Positions 45,513 through 54,475 of a stretch of 64,000 nucleotides of DNA are shown piece after piece. The notes beneath the pieces are model-generated. The model had not been told where the DNA came from, made no database searches, and saw nothing but the letters and a program-made list of their open reading frames with translations. The stretch lies in assembly GCA_017541445.1 (NCBI GenBank), contig JAFXZC010000012.1, positions 62,001 to 126,000 on the forward strand. The letters run 5' to 3'. Each line of letters starts with the position of its first letter. The stretch's first letter is position 1. The DNA is from Bacilli bacterium (GTDB lineage Bacteria > Bacillota_I > Bacilli_A > RF39 > UBA660). The translations under genes and the position numbers were made by a program.

Positions 45513-46805
45513 ATGAAAAAAGAACTAAATGAACAATTTATTATAGATTTATCTAAAAAGAAAAAAGAACCACAATGGATGCTTGATTTTAGATTAAAAT
45601 CATATCAAAAATTTAAAGAATTAGATAACCCTAACTTTGGACCTAAATTAGAAATAGACTTTAATTCTATTAATTATTATAAAGGTACTAGAGAAGAAAT
45701 TACTAATGATTGGAACAAAGTTAATTGTTCCATAAGAAATAGATTTAATGAATTGGGAGTAATAGATGCAGAAAATAAATACTTAGGAGGAGTAACAAAT
45801 CAATACGAATCAGAAGTTTTTTATCATAATACCAAAGTAGAAGATGGAGTAATATTTACTTCTACAGATGATGCATTACAAAAATATCCAGAACTATTTA
45901 AAGAATACTTTAATCATTTAGTACAATATACAGAAAATAAATATACAGCACTAAATGGTGCTGTATGGTCTGGAGGATCATTTATCTATGTACCAAAAGG
46001 AGTAAAAGTAGAAAAACCATTACAAAGCTATTTTAGAATAGAAACAGAATCATTAGGCCAATTTGAAAGAACTATTATAATAGTAGATGAAGGAGCAGAT
46101 CTAAGTTATATAGAAGGATGTACAGCTAAGAATTATAGCTTAAGCTCATTACATGCTGGAGTAGTAGAAATATATATAAAAAAGAATGCTCATTGTAGAT
46201 ATTCAACAATTCAAAACTGGTCAACAGATGTTTATAACTTAGTAACTAAAAGAGCTATAGTAGATGATTATGGAACTATGGAATGGGTAGATGGAAATAT
46301 AGGTTCAAAAGTAACAATGAAATATCCATCATGTATTTTAAATGGAATAGGAGCAACTGGTAATTCAATAAGTATAGCTTATGCAAAAAAAGGACAACAA
46401 CTAGATGCAGGAGCTAAAATGATACATTTAGCACCATATACTAAAAGTAATATAGTATCTAAATCTATTGCCCAAGATGGAGGAACTAGTAATTATAGAG
46501 GAACAACAAGAATATCACCTAATGCTCATCATAGTAAAGCAACCATTAAGTGTGATACTATCATTTTAGATGAACTATCTACTAGTGATACATACCCAAA
46601 AAATATAGTAGATAATAATACAAGTACTTTAGAACATGAAGCAACTATATCTAAAATAAGTCAAGAAAAGTTATTTTATTTAACTAGTAAAGGATTATCA
46701 GAAGATACAGCAAAAGAATTATTAATAATGGGTTTCATAAGTGATTTCAAAAAAGAATTACCTATGGAATATGCAGTAGAATTAAATAGATTATTAAAAG
46801 AATAA
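45513..46805 (+). CDS. sufB: Fe-S cluster assembly scaffold SufB, 430 aa
   Basis: The beta-helix core is recognisable: GGSFIYVPKGVKVEKPLQSYFRI, IIVDEGADLSYIEGCTA, NWSTDVYNLVTKRA, GSKVTMKYPS, RGTTRISPNAHHSKATIKCD, then DELSTSDTYP and LEHEATISKIS. The conserved Cys of IKCD and the Glu/His of LEHEA are kept. SufB with SufC and SufD builds Fe-S clusters on a cysteine desulfurase system. No sufC, sufD, sufS or sufU lies beside it in this window. It is a little shorter than the usual 465. Confidence 0.93.
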   Translation: MKKELNEQFIIDLSKKKKEPQWMLDFRLKSYQKFKELDNPNFGPKLEIDFNSINYYKGTREEITNDWNKVNCSIRNRFNELGVIDAENKYLGGVTNQYESEVFYHNTKVEDGVIFTSTDDALQKYPELFKEYFNHLVQYTENKYTALNGAVWSGGSFIYVPKGVKVEKPLQSYFRIETESLGQFERTIIIVDEGADLSYIEGCTAKNYSLSSLHAGVVEIYIKKNAHCRYSTIQNWSTDVYNLVTKRAIVDDYGTMEWVDGNIGSKVTMKYPSCILNGIGATGNSISIAYAKKGQQLDAGAKMIHLAPYTKSNIVSKSIAQDGGTSNYRGTTRISPNAHHSKATIKCDTIILDELSTSDTYPKNIVDNNTSTLEHEATISKISQEKLFYLTSKGLSEDTAKELLIMGFISDFKKELPMEYAVELNRLLKE

Positions 46806-46825
46806 AAATATATCAAAAAAACTCA

Positions 46826-46862
46826 AAAGGACTTTAAAAATAATTTTTAAAGTCCTTTATTT
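46826..46862 (+). terminator. Rho-independent terminator after sufB
   Basis: AAAGGACTTTAAAAA-TAA-TTTTTAAAGTCCTTT, a 15-bp stem followed by ATTTAT. Confidence 0.75.
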
Positions 46863-46936
46863 ATCTAAAAAAATAAAACCCTCTAATCAAAATATTTTTT
46901 TATAAAAAAAATACAATACATAATCATAAAATACCA

Positions 46937-46992
46937 ATTTGCATCCCATAAATCACTTTGATAAAATGCCAACATGAAAGGAGGATGCAAAT
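46937..46992 (+). promoter_or_regulatory. Inverted repeat covering the ssb ribosome-binding site
   Basis: ATTTGCATCC (46937-46946) is the exact reverse complement of GGATGCAAAT (46983-46992), which contains part of the Shine-Dalgarno GGAGGATG and the first bases of the ssb start codon. If both lie in one RNA they would hide the start site. Confidence 0.5.
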
Positions 46993-47317
46993 GTTAAATC
47001 AGGTGGTTTTAGTTGGAAGATTAACAGATAATCCAGAAGTAGCAACAAGAGATAAAGGTAAAAAAGTAACAACTATAATATTAGCTGTACAAAGACCATA
47101 TAAAAATCAAGATGGTATATATGAAGCAGATTTTATACGTTGTATTTTATGGGATGCTATAGCTACTAATACCTGTGAATATTGCCATAAAGGAGACATA
47201 GTAGGTATAAAAGGACATATCCAAATAAGTACTTATGAAGTAGATGGAACAAGAAAATATAACACAGATGTAATAGCAGAAAAAGTAACATTCTTACAAA
47301 CCAAAAAAGAAGACTAA
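46991..47317 (+). CDS. ssb: Single-stranded DNA-binding protein, 108 aa
   Basis: The OB fold begins MLNQVVLVGRLTDNPEV and contains ADFIRCILWDAIATNTCEYCHKGD...VGIKGHIQISTYE, the SSB family pattern. It is short: after the OB fold there is no Gly/Gln linker and no acidic DDDLPF tail, so it may not recruit partner proteins like the main SSB, and may be a secondary paralog as in SsbB-type proteins. The ATG at 46991 follows AAAGGAGGATGCAA; an ATG at 46958 opens the frame without a site. Confidence 0.85.
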   Translation: MLNQVVLVGRLTDNPEVATRDKGKKVTTIILAVQRPYKNQDGIYEADFIRCILWDAIATNTCEYCHKGDIVGIKGHIQISTYEVDGTRKYNTDVIAEKVTFLQTKKED

Positions 47318-47396
47318 TAAACTAAATAGAATTAATACCAATAAAACATCTATTATATAAATTATATTATTATGTAAATAATATATTAATTAGTAT

Positions 47397-47425
47397 TTGT
47401 AATTAATATACTTATTTGGTATAAT
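47397..47425 (+). promoter_or_regulatory. Promoter of the RNase J gene
   Basis: TTGTAA, 17-base spacer, TATAAT (47420-47425), about 50 bases before the start codon. Confidence 0.65.
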
Positions 47426-47475
47426 CTTTTCGAAGAAACAACTTTAACTAATAAAAAGAAAAGAGATGTAATAAT

Positions 47476-49113
47476 ATGTGTAATATTAAAATTTTTAGTT
47501 TGGGTGGACTAGATGAAATGGGTAAAAACTGTTATGTAGTAGATGTTGATAATAGTTTATACGTTTTTGATTGTGGTTTAAAATATGCCAATGAAAATCT
47601 ATATGGAATAGATTATATAATCCCAGACTTTACTTTTTTAAAAGAAAATCAAAAACGAATTAAAGGAATCTTTTTAACACATGGACATTATGAAAACATG
47701 GGAGCAATAGAAGATTTGTTACTAGATATACCAAATGTTAAGATATACGCAACTAGATTTACTAAATTTGTTTTGACAAATGATGGAGTAGACGAAAAGA
47801 AAATAATTGAAATAAAAGCTCATAAAAAGATTAATTTTGGAGATACATCCGTATTCCCAATAAATGTAAATCATTCAGCACCAGATTCAGTAATGTATGT
47901 ATTAAATACTAAAGATGGAGCTATTGTTTATACAGGAGATTTTATAATAGATCCAAAAATGAGTGGAAAATATTCTATGGATTTAGGAAAAATAGCTTAT
48001 ATAGGAAAACAAAAAGTATTAGCTTTAATGTGTGAATCTGTATTTTCGGAACAAGTAGGACATACTTCACCAAAACATCGTTTAACATCTTTCTTTAAAG
48101 ATAGTATAAAACATCATGAAAATAGAATAATGTTTGCTGTATTACCAACGCATATTTATACTATTCAAGAAATATTAAACGCATGTGAAAATACTCATAG
48201 AAAAGTAGTAATAATGGGTAAAAACTTACAAAATATAATAAGTTTCTCTAAAAAAGAAGGATATTTATTCTTTAGTGATTCATTATTAGGTGATTTATCT
48301 AATATAGATGATAAAGATTCAATATTATTAATCCAAGATAGTAAAGAAAATCCATACGCATCAATAAGTAAAATAATAAATGGATATGATAAATTTATAA
48401 AGATAAAAGAAACAGATACAGTAGTATTTGCAGAACCTAAATATGATAGTAGTGAAAAAACATTAGTAAAAGTTCAAAATGATTTAGCAACATTAGGTTG
48501 TGATATAGTATCTATACCAAAAGAAAAAACTATATTACACCATGCTTCATCAGAAGACTTAATGATTATGTTAGATTTAATAAAACCAAAATATTATATT
48601 CCAGTAAAAGGAGAATATAGATTTATGGTTAATAACGCTAATATAGCATCAGAATTAAATATACCTAGTGAAAATATCTTATTAAAACAAAATGGTGACG
48701 TAATAGAAATAATAAATGGAAATCTAAACCAAGAATGTTTTGATCATATAAAAGTAAATGATATCTTAATAGATGGAACATCAAATGAAGATGTAGGAGA
48801 ACTAGTAATAAAAGATCGTGAAATGTTAAGTGAAAATGGTATTGTATTAATAAGTGCAACAGTATCTAAAAAAGATAAAGTATTATTAGTAGGACCAGAA
48901 GTAACCACAAGAGGATTTATTTATGTAAAAGATTCTGCGTCAATGATAGAAGAAATAAAAAAGATCTGTTTAACAATCATAGAAAGAAATATTACAGATA
49001 CTTATATTGAATATAATAAAATAAAGAATGAAATAAGAGAAGAATTAGGAAAATACTTATATCAAGAGACAGAATGTAAACCAATGATTATAGCTGTAGT
49101 ACAAGAGGTGTAA
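47476..49113 (+). CDS. Ribonuclease J family protein with altered metal motif, 545 aa
   Basis: The metallo-beta-lactamase/beta-CASP core is complete in length and order: FSLGGLDEMGKNCYVVD, PDFTFLKEN, FLTHGH, VNHSAPDSVMYV, YTGDFIID, CESVFSEQVGHTSPK, and a C-terminal domain beginning near residue 450. The key zinc motif HxHxDH, however, reads H69-G-H71-Y-E73-N74, so the last Asp and His are replaced. In Bacillus subtilis RNase J2 the same motif is also degenerate and J2 works with catalytic J1. This gene is therefore probably J2-like, a regulatory partner with weak or no activity. It ends in a strong terminator. Confidence 0.85.
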   Translation: MCNIKIFSLGGLDEMGKNCYVVDVDNSLYVFDCGLKYANENLYGIDYIIPDFTFLKENQKRIKGIFLTHGHYENMGAIEDLLLDIPNVKIYATRFTKFVLTNDGVDEKKIIEIKAHKKINFGDTSVFPINVNHSAPDSVMYVLNTKDGAIVYTGDFIIDPKMSGKYSMDLGKIAYIGKQKVLALMCESVFSEQVGHTSPKHRLTSFFKDSIKHHENRIMFAVLPTHIYTIQEILNACENTHRKVVIMGKNLQNIISFSKKEGYLFFSDSLLGDLSNIDDKDSILLIQDSKENPYASISKIINGYDKFIKIKETDTVVFAEPKYDSSEKTLVKVQNDLATLGCDIVSIPKEKTILHHASSEDLMIMLDLIKPKYYIPVKGEYRFMVNNANIASELNIPSENILLKQNGDVIEIINGNLNQECFDHIKVNDILIDGTSNEDVGELVIKDREMLSENGIVLISATVSKKDKVLLVGPEVTTRGFIYVKDSASMIEEIKKICLTIIERNITDTYIEYNKIKNEIREELGKYLYQETECKPMIIAVVQEV

Positions 49114-49127
49114 ACACCTCTTTTTTA
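49103..49127 (+). terminator. Rho-independent terminator
   Basis: AAGAGGTGT-AA-ACACCTCTT followed by T, overlapping the end of the RNase J gene. Confidence 0.85.
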
Positions 49128-49219
49128 CTTAGAAAAAATGTTTGTCAAATATAATAAAATAAATTATAATTAAATTATATTAAAAAGTATAGAAATACTA
49201 TAATAAGGAGGAAGAGAAA

Positions 49220-49783
49220 ATGGAAAAACAAAAAGGAGTACAATTAGTAATAATACTAGTATTAGTAGCAACAGTATTTACAATGTCAATAGCATACGCT
49301 ATCACATCATACACTCAAACATTGAAAATAGATACTACTGCAACAGTTAAGGCTGCAAAATGGGATATTCATTTTAAAACAGATACTTATGCTGAATCAA
49401 CTGGTTCACAAGCAGCAGCAACAAAAACTTTAGCAGCTACTACAGGTACTTATACTGTAACATTACCAAAACCTGGTGATTACTATGAATTTACTGTTGA
49501 TATTGAAAATGCAGGAACATTTAATGCAACATTAGATCAAATCACTATCACTGAAACTGGTGATGACGCAACAAAGAACTATGTTACAACAACAGTAACT
49601 TATGGTGGACAAAGTTACACAGCTACTACTGCTACAGGTTTAGGAATTGCTCTTAACGCTGAAGCTACAGCAACAGCAAAAGTAAGAATCGAGTATAATG
49701 AACAAGCAGATCCTACAAATTTACCATCTACTGATCAAACTATAACTGTAACAACTACATTTGATTACAAACAAGCAGCTTAA
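49220..49783 (+). CDS. TasA/camelysin-family secreted protein, 187 aa
   Basis: A signal peptide ends in MSIAYAITSYTQTL, the SipW-type form seen in TasA and CalY. The mature protein (about 160 residues) is rich in Thr, Ala and Gly and has the TasA-like beta pattern: AAKWDIHFKTD, TLPKPGDYYEFTVDIENAGTFNA and VRIEYNEQADPTNLPSTDQ. It should form extracellular fibres or a surface layer. The Shine-Dalgarno is strong (AAGGAGGAAG), the GC is above average, and a GC-rich hairpin follows, which suggests that it is the highly expressed first gene of the locus. A SipW-like peptidase is next. Confidence 0.85.
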   Translation: MEKQKGVQLVIILVLVATVFTMSIAYAITSYTQTLKIDTTATVKAAKWDIHFKTDTYAESTGSQAAATKTLAATTGTYTVTLPKPGDYYEFTVDIENAGTFNATLDQITITETGDDATKNYVTTTVTYGGQSYTATTATGLGIALNAEATATAKVRIEYNEQADPTNLPSTDQTITVTTTFDYKQAA

Positions 49784-49797
49784 TTTAATAACAAAAT

Positions 49798-49823
49798 CTA
49801 TCGCCCCTTAATTGGGGCGATAG
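49798..49823 (+). other. GC-rich intergenic hairpin after the TasA-like gene
   Basis: CTATCGCCCC-TTAATT-GGGGCGATAG is a perfect 10-bp stem but has no T run behind it. It may be a partial terminator or an RNA-stabilising stem that sets the ratio of the fibre protein to downstream products. Confidence 0.6.
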
Positions 49824-49848
49824 GTCATTACTTATTGGTGGTGACAAA

Positions 49849-50994
49849 ATGAAAAATAAAAATTTACTATATGTTATAGCAAATGTTATATTAATATACA
49901 TTCTAATATTTAAAATTATTCTTACTAAGAATACATATACAAGAATAATAGATATAGCATTTTGGGTAATAATCTCTATTATTACATATATATTATTTAG
50001 ATTACCAAAATCAAAATCATATATAAAAAAGAGTACTAATAGATTAATAATTATAAGTCTATTATCTTTATTTGTAATAGTGAATTTATTAGGAATTCTA
50101 ATAGGTTTTGGAAAAAACCCATTAAATACTTCATTTATAGGTATAATAAAAAATATCTATTCAGAAATAATAATTATAGTATTACAAGAATATATAAGAT
50201 ATATATTTTGTAAAAATTCACAAGAAGATTTAAAACCCGCAATATTTATAACAACTATTTATATAATTTTAAATATTATAATGCAAATTAATTCATATAA
50301 CTTACATACAACAGAAGGAATATTTTGCTTCGTTTGCGCAGCAGTTATATTGACTATTGCAGAACAATCACTATATACATATATGACATATCAAGTATCA
50401 ATATCTACTACAATCTTATTTAGATTACCATTTAACTTATATACGTATATAGTACCAATAATACCAGCATTAGGAGAATACTTGTTATCAACAATCAACT
50501 TAATATATTTCTATTTGATATATAATACAATATCAATTAATATGGAAAAATATGATAAGAAGAAAGCAAGATTACCTAGAGTAGCTAAAACAGTCTTTAT
50601 AACACCAATTATATTATTTTTATTATTCATAATAGTTCTAATATCAGGAGTACTTGGTTATCAATTAGTTACAATAGGATCTAATTCAATGTTAAATGAA
50701 TATGGAAGAGGAGATGCTGTTATCTATAAGAAAATAGCATTAGAAGAACAAAATGAATTAGAAGAAGGAAGTATACTAGTATTTAGAAAAAATGATTTAG
50801 TAGTTACTCATCGTATTATAGATATAACAGAACATAATAATGAAAGAATCTATAAAACAAAAGGCGATAATAATGAAAAAGCAGATAATTTCGTAGTTAA
50901 CGAAGATGAAGTATTAGGATACGTAATATATAAAGTACCTTACATAGGCTATCCAACAATACTACTAAATGAATTATTTGAAAAAGAAAAATAA
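49849..50994 (+). CDS. SipW-like signal peptidase I with extra membrane domain, 381 aa
   Basis: The C-terminal part (about 245-381) is a type I signal peptidase of the archaeal/ER (S26B) kind. The nucleophile is S280 in GSNSML, H321 in VVTHRI takes the place of the usual Lys, and YKTKGDNNEKAD is the third conserved box. SipW has the same Ser-His chemistry. Upstream are about seven membrane segments (residues 5-230) not found in the roughly 190-residue SipW, so this looks like a fusion of a membrane domain to the peptidase. It begins behind GGTGGTGACAAA, 66 bases after the TasA-like gene. Confidence 0.85.
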   Translation: MKNKNLLYVIANVILIYILIFKIILTKNTYTRIIDIAFWVIISIITYILFRLPKSKSYIKKSTNRLIIISLLSLFVIVNLLGILIGFGKNPLNTSFIGIIKNIYSEIIIIVLQEYIRYIFCKNSQEDLKPAIFITTIYIILNIIMQINSYNLHTTEGIFCFVCAAVILTIAEQSLYTYMTYQVSISTTILFRLPFNLYTYIVPIIPALGEYLLSTINLIYFYLIYNTISINMEKYDKKKARLPRVAKTVFITPIILFLLFIIVLISGVLGYQLVTIGSNSMLNEYGRGDAVIYKKIALEEQNELEEGSILVFRKNDLVVTHRIIDITEHNNERIYKTKGDNNEKADNFVVNEDEVLGYVIYKVPYIGYPTILLNELFEKEK

Positions 50995-51009
50995 AAAGGA
51001 AGTGATATT

Positions 51010-52086
51010 ATGAAAAATGAACCTAAAGACAAACAAAATGTTCAATACATTAAAATATTCTTTAGTGCATTGTTTATCATGATATGTTTATCATTAGCAA
51101 TTTTTCTAATAGTTGTTAATAGTAATAAATATGAAACTATTAAAATATCACATACAGAAAAAAGTTCACTAGATTATAAAGCATATTTAAAACCAAATAG
51201 TGGATTTACTCCAAATTATAGAGTACCAGGTCAAACAATAATTCCAACTGTAATAGATTATATAGATGTATCACTATCATATGAAGATACCTATACAAAT
51301 AATATTAACGGATCATATGAATACTATATAAAAGGAAAGGTACTAGCTAATAAAAGAAACTCAGACATTAATTATTGGGAAGATAAAGAAATAAATATTA
51401 CAGAACCAAAAACATTTAATATACAAGAAGTAAATGGATATAAAATACTAGAAAATATTAATATTAATTATGCAGATTATATTTTAGTATTACAACAATT
51501 TAAAGAAAAATATCCATTACCAACAGATGGCTTCTTAGTATTAGATTTAATGGTAAAAAAAGATTTAGATATTACTGGAAAAGATTTAAAACAAAAAGAA
51601 AATTATAAAACTGTATTAACAACTAAAATACCATTATCAGAAGAAGTAATAGAAGAAGTAATAACAAATACTTTAGTAGATAAAACATCTACTATTAAAG
51701 AAGAAAAAGAAAGAAGAAAAGGATTAATATATGATATAGCTATTCCAATTTCTGTAATATCAATATGTATTGCAGCAATAATAGCAGTAAAATTATATGA
51801 ATATGTAATTATTAATGGCAAAACATATAGAAATAAATTAAATAAAATATTAACAGCTTACGATGGAATAATCGTAACAGTTAATAATATGCCAAGTACA
51901 GAAGACGTAGATGTAATAGAAGTAAATGAATTTGAAGAATTACTAAACGCACATAGTGAAGTAAGACAACCAATTAATTTCTATGAAGATAAAAAACGTC
52001 ATAGAGGATACTTTATCTTACACAATGGAAATATGGCATGGAAATATGTTTTAAGAGGAAGACACAGAAAAACAAAACGTAAATAG
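51010..52086 (+). CDS. DUF5305-like membrane protein, 358 aa
   Basis: One N-terminal membrane helix (17-41), an extracellular beta-rich region with FTPNYRVPGQTIIPTVIDYIDVSLSYED and PLPTDGFLVLDLMVKKDL, a second helix near 240-262, and a cytoplasmic C-terminal domain (DVIEVNEFEELLNAHSEVRQPINFYEDKKRHRGYFILHNGNMAWKYVLRG). This is the DUF5305 arrangement, known from genes next to SipW-like peptidases and TasA-like proteins in Firmicutes and archaea. It may assist assembly or export. It starts 15 bases after the peptidase. Confidence 0.75.
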   Translation: MKNEPKDKQNVQYIKIFFSALFIMICLSLAIFLIVVNSNKYETIKISHTEKSSLDYKAYLKPNSGFTPNYRVPGQTIIPTVIDYIDVSLSYEDTYTNNINGSYEYYIKGKVLANKRNSDINYWEDKEINITEPKTFNIQEVNGYKILENININYADYILVLQQFKEKYPLPTDGFLVLDLMVKKDLDITGKDLKQKENYKTVLTTKIPLSEEVIEEVITNTLVDKTSTIKEEKERRKGLIYDIAIPISVISICIAAIIAVKLYEYVIINGKTYRNKLNKILTAYDGIIVTVNNMPSTEDVDVIEVNEFEELLNAHSEVRQPINFYEDKKRHRGYFILHNGNMAWKYVLRGRHRKTKRK

Positions 52087-52097
52087 AAGGTGAGATT

Positions 52098-54446
52098 ATG
52101 CGTAAGTTAAATAAGAAAAATCTTATTAACCAACAAAGAACGATAATTTTCATTCTTCTTTTTTTAGTTGTAACAACTATGACTATAGGATATGCAACAT
52201 ATAATAAAATATTAGTAACCAATGGTTTAATAACAATACAAGCAGTAGATGGAAATTTAGAAATAACTGATGCAGTATATACATCAGGAACCTCTGTTAC
52301 AGCTGCATCAGTATCATCATTCAATGAATTAACAGCAAATTTATCAATAAGATTCACTAGAAATAGAAATGGTACAGCTAATTATAGTGTTACAATTACT
52401 AATAATTCCAAATATGATTACCAATATACTGGTCATACATTTAATGCAGCTAATTCAGGATTTACTGCAACAGTAAGCGGTATTGCATCAGGAGATACAA
52501 TACCAGCTAAGACTTCTAAAACAGTAACAGTAACTGTTAGTGGAAGACAAAATAACACTACTACATATAATCCAACAATAACATTTAATTTAGATAACCA
52601 ACCAACAGGAAATGTTATAGGTGCCCTAAATACACCATCAATAAATTTAACTACATTAACAAGAGCACCAATAGATATCATTGTATATAATACATATGCA
52701 GTAGATAAAGTAATTAATTTAACTCTAGATAACGCAGGCTTTTATTTAGTAGATACTAATGATGCAAGACTAGGTAATATAACAATACAAGCAAATACAA
52801 GTCAAACAATAACAGCATATGTAAAAATAACAAATGGTATATTATTCTACACAACACCTCAAACTACAGGAATTAACTTATTTGTAGATAATAATAGTAA
52901 AAACATCGGAACACTATCTATTGATGTACCAATAGCATCTTTAGAAGAAGATACAGAACCACCATCAATAGGTAATGTAACATTAAATATAGAGAATACA
53001 GAAGGTAATATAACAGCATCATGGACAAGAACAGATGTTGGTGGTTCAGATGTAGATTATTATAAAGTATTACTATATAAAGGTAATCAAACTGAACCAA
53101 CAATTGTACAAGTACCTGGAACCCAAACATCATATACATTCACAAATCAACAAGAAGCTAATTACTTTGTTAAAGTATATGGAGTAGATAAAGCAGAAAA
53201 TAGTGGAGAAACAAATGGTAATAATAGTTGTACAACTCCAGAATATACAGATGATTATTGTAAAAAGTCAACTACGGAAGAAGCTAAATGGAATTTTACA
53301 GTAACAAATAGTATTGAAAATAGCTCAATAGGTAATACAACAGTAAAAAGAGGAACTTATACAACAACTTTAAATGCAAATAATTTATATACTTTAAATG
53401 AAAATACAATACAAGTAAAAATGGATGGAGTTACAGTACCACATACATTTAATAATGGAACTCTTACAGTAGAAAATGTTACTGGAAATCTAGAAATAAC
53501 TGGAACAACATCATTCTCAGGATGTCTAGTAGAAGGAACAAGAATTTTACTTGCAAATGGAACTTATAAAAATATAGAAGATATTAATTATGATGATTTA
53601 TTACAAGTATGGAACTATGAAACAGGAAGTATTACTTACGAATATCCAATCTGGATAGAAAAGAAAGAAAAAGCAGAGTCATATGAAAAAACAACATTCT
53701 CAGATGGAACAATTTTAAAAACAGTAAAACTGCATCAAGTATTTAGTTTAGATGAAAATAAATTTGTTAATATCTTAGATGAAGAATATATTAAAAAAGG
53801 AACTAGAGTAGCAAAAGTAGTAAATGGAAAAATAGTACCAATAACAGTAACTAAAGTAGAAACAATAAAAGAACCAGTAAATTATTACTATGTAGCATCA
53901 TCTATTTACTATAATATAATTTCAGAAGATATAATAACAACATCAGACCAAATAACAACAGGTGTTACATTATCTAATATGTATGGATTTGAAGATAATA
54001 TTAAATGGCCAAGTATTAGAAATGAAATAATTAGTAAACCAAATGCATTATTTACATATGAAGATCTAAGCATAATGCCATACTATTTATTCTATGGATC
54101 TCGTGGAGAAGAAACAAAATTATTTGTTAATTTAGGTTATGCAACAACAGAATCATTAATAGAATATTTATTAAATACACAATTAGATCCAAGTAGAGCA
54201 ATACCTCCAATAACTGATAATAAAGGAAATAGACTATGGATGGTAACAACAAGTGATGATTACGTAACAGAAGATAATAAAAAAGATTTCCTAATAAAAG
54301 AAGGAAATCAATATACATTGAAAAAACCATTAATACAAAGTAAAAAGTTTAAGGGTTGGTATAATACAATAGATGGAAAAATATATCAACCTGGTGATAA
54401 AGTAACAGTTATTCATGGTACACATTTTATAGCTATATATAAATAA
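52098..54446 (+). CDS. Large SipW-type surface protein with fibronectin and Hint domains, 782 aa
   Basis: The signal region MTIGYATYNK matches the two TasA-like proteins. Residues 35-270 are Thr/Asn-rich beta domains. About 283-375 is a fibronectin type III domain (SWTRTDVGGSDVDYYKVLLY). Residues 475-625 form a Hint domain: GC476LVEGTRILLANG with IEDINYDDLLQVWN (block A), H546 in KLHQVFSLDENKF (block B), KGTRVAKV and a final YYYVASSIYYNII. The last 155 residues include KFKGWYNTIDGKIYQPGDKV, an InlB/Flg_new-like repeat. Hint domains self-cleave or splice, so the protein may be processed or attached to another molecule. Last gene of the locus, 11 bases after the DUF5305 gene. Confidence 0.85.
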   Translation: MRKLNKKNLINQQRTIIFILLFLVVTTMTIGYATYNKILVTNGLITIQAVDGNLEITDAVYTSGTSVTAASVSSFNELTANLSIRFTRNRNGTANYSVTITNNSKYDYQYTGHTFNAANSGFTATVSGIASGDTIPAKTSKTVTVTVSGRQNNTTTYNPTITFNLDNQPTGNVIGALNTPSINLTTLTRAPIDIIVYNTYAVDKVINLTLDNAGFYLVDTNDARLGNITIQANTSQTITAYVKITNGILFYTTPQTTGINLFVDNNSKNIGTLSIDVPIASLEEDTEPPSIGNVTLNIENTEGNITASWTRTDVGGSDVDYYKVLLYKGNQTEPTIVQVPGTQTSYTFTNQQEANYFVKVYGVDKAENSGETNGNNSCTTPEYTDDYCKKSTTEEAKWNFTVTNSIENSSIGNTTVKRGTYTTTLNANNLYTLNENTIQVKMDGVTVPHTFNNGTLTVENVTGNLEITGTTSFSGCLVEGTRILLANGTYKNIEDINYDDLLQVWNYETGSITYEYPIWIEKKEKAESYEKTTFSDGTILKTVKLHQVFSLDENKFVNILDEEYIKKGTRVAKVVNGKIVPITVTKVETIKEPVNYYYVASSIYYNIISEDIITTSDQITTGVTLSNMYGFEDNIKWPSIRNEIISKPNALFTYEDLSIMPYYLFYGSRGEETKLFVNLGYATTESLIEYLLNTQLDPSRAIPPITDNKGNRLWMVTTSDDYVTEDNKKDFLIKEGNQYTLKKPLIQSKKFKGWYNTIDGKIYQPGDKVTVIHGTHFIAIYK

Positions 54447-54475
54447 AAGATAGAACTAAAATTCTATCTTTTTTA
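54446..54475. terminator. Bidirectional terminator
   Basis: AAAAGATAGAA-CTAAAA-TTCTATCTTTT between the convergent Hint-protein gene and the HIT gene. Confidence 0.85.
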
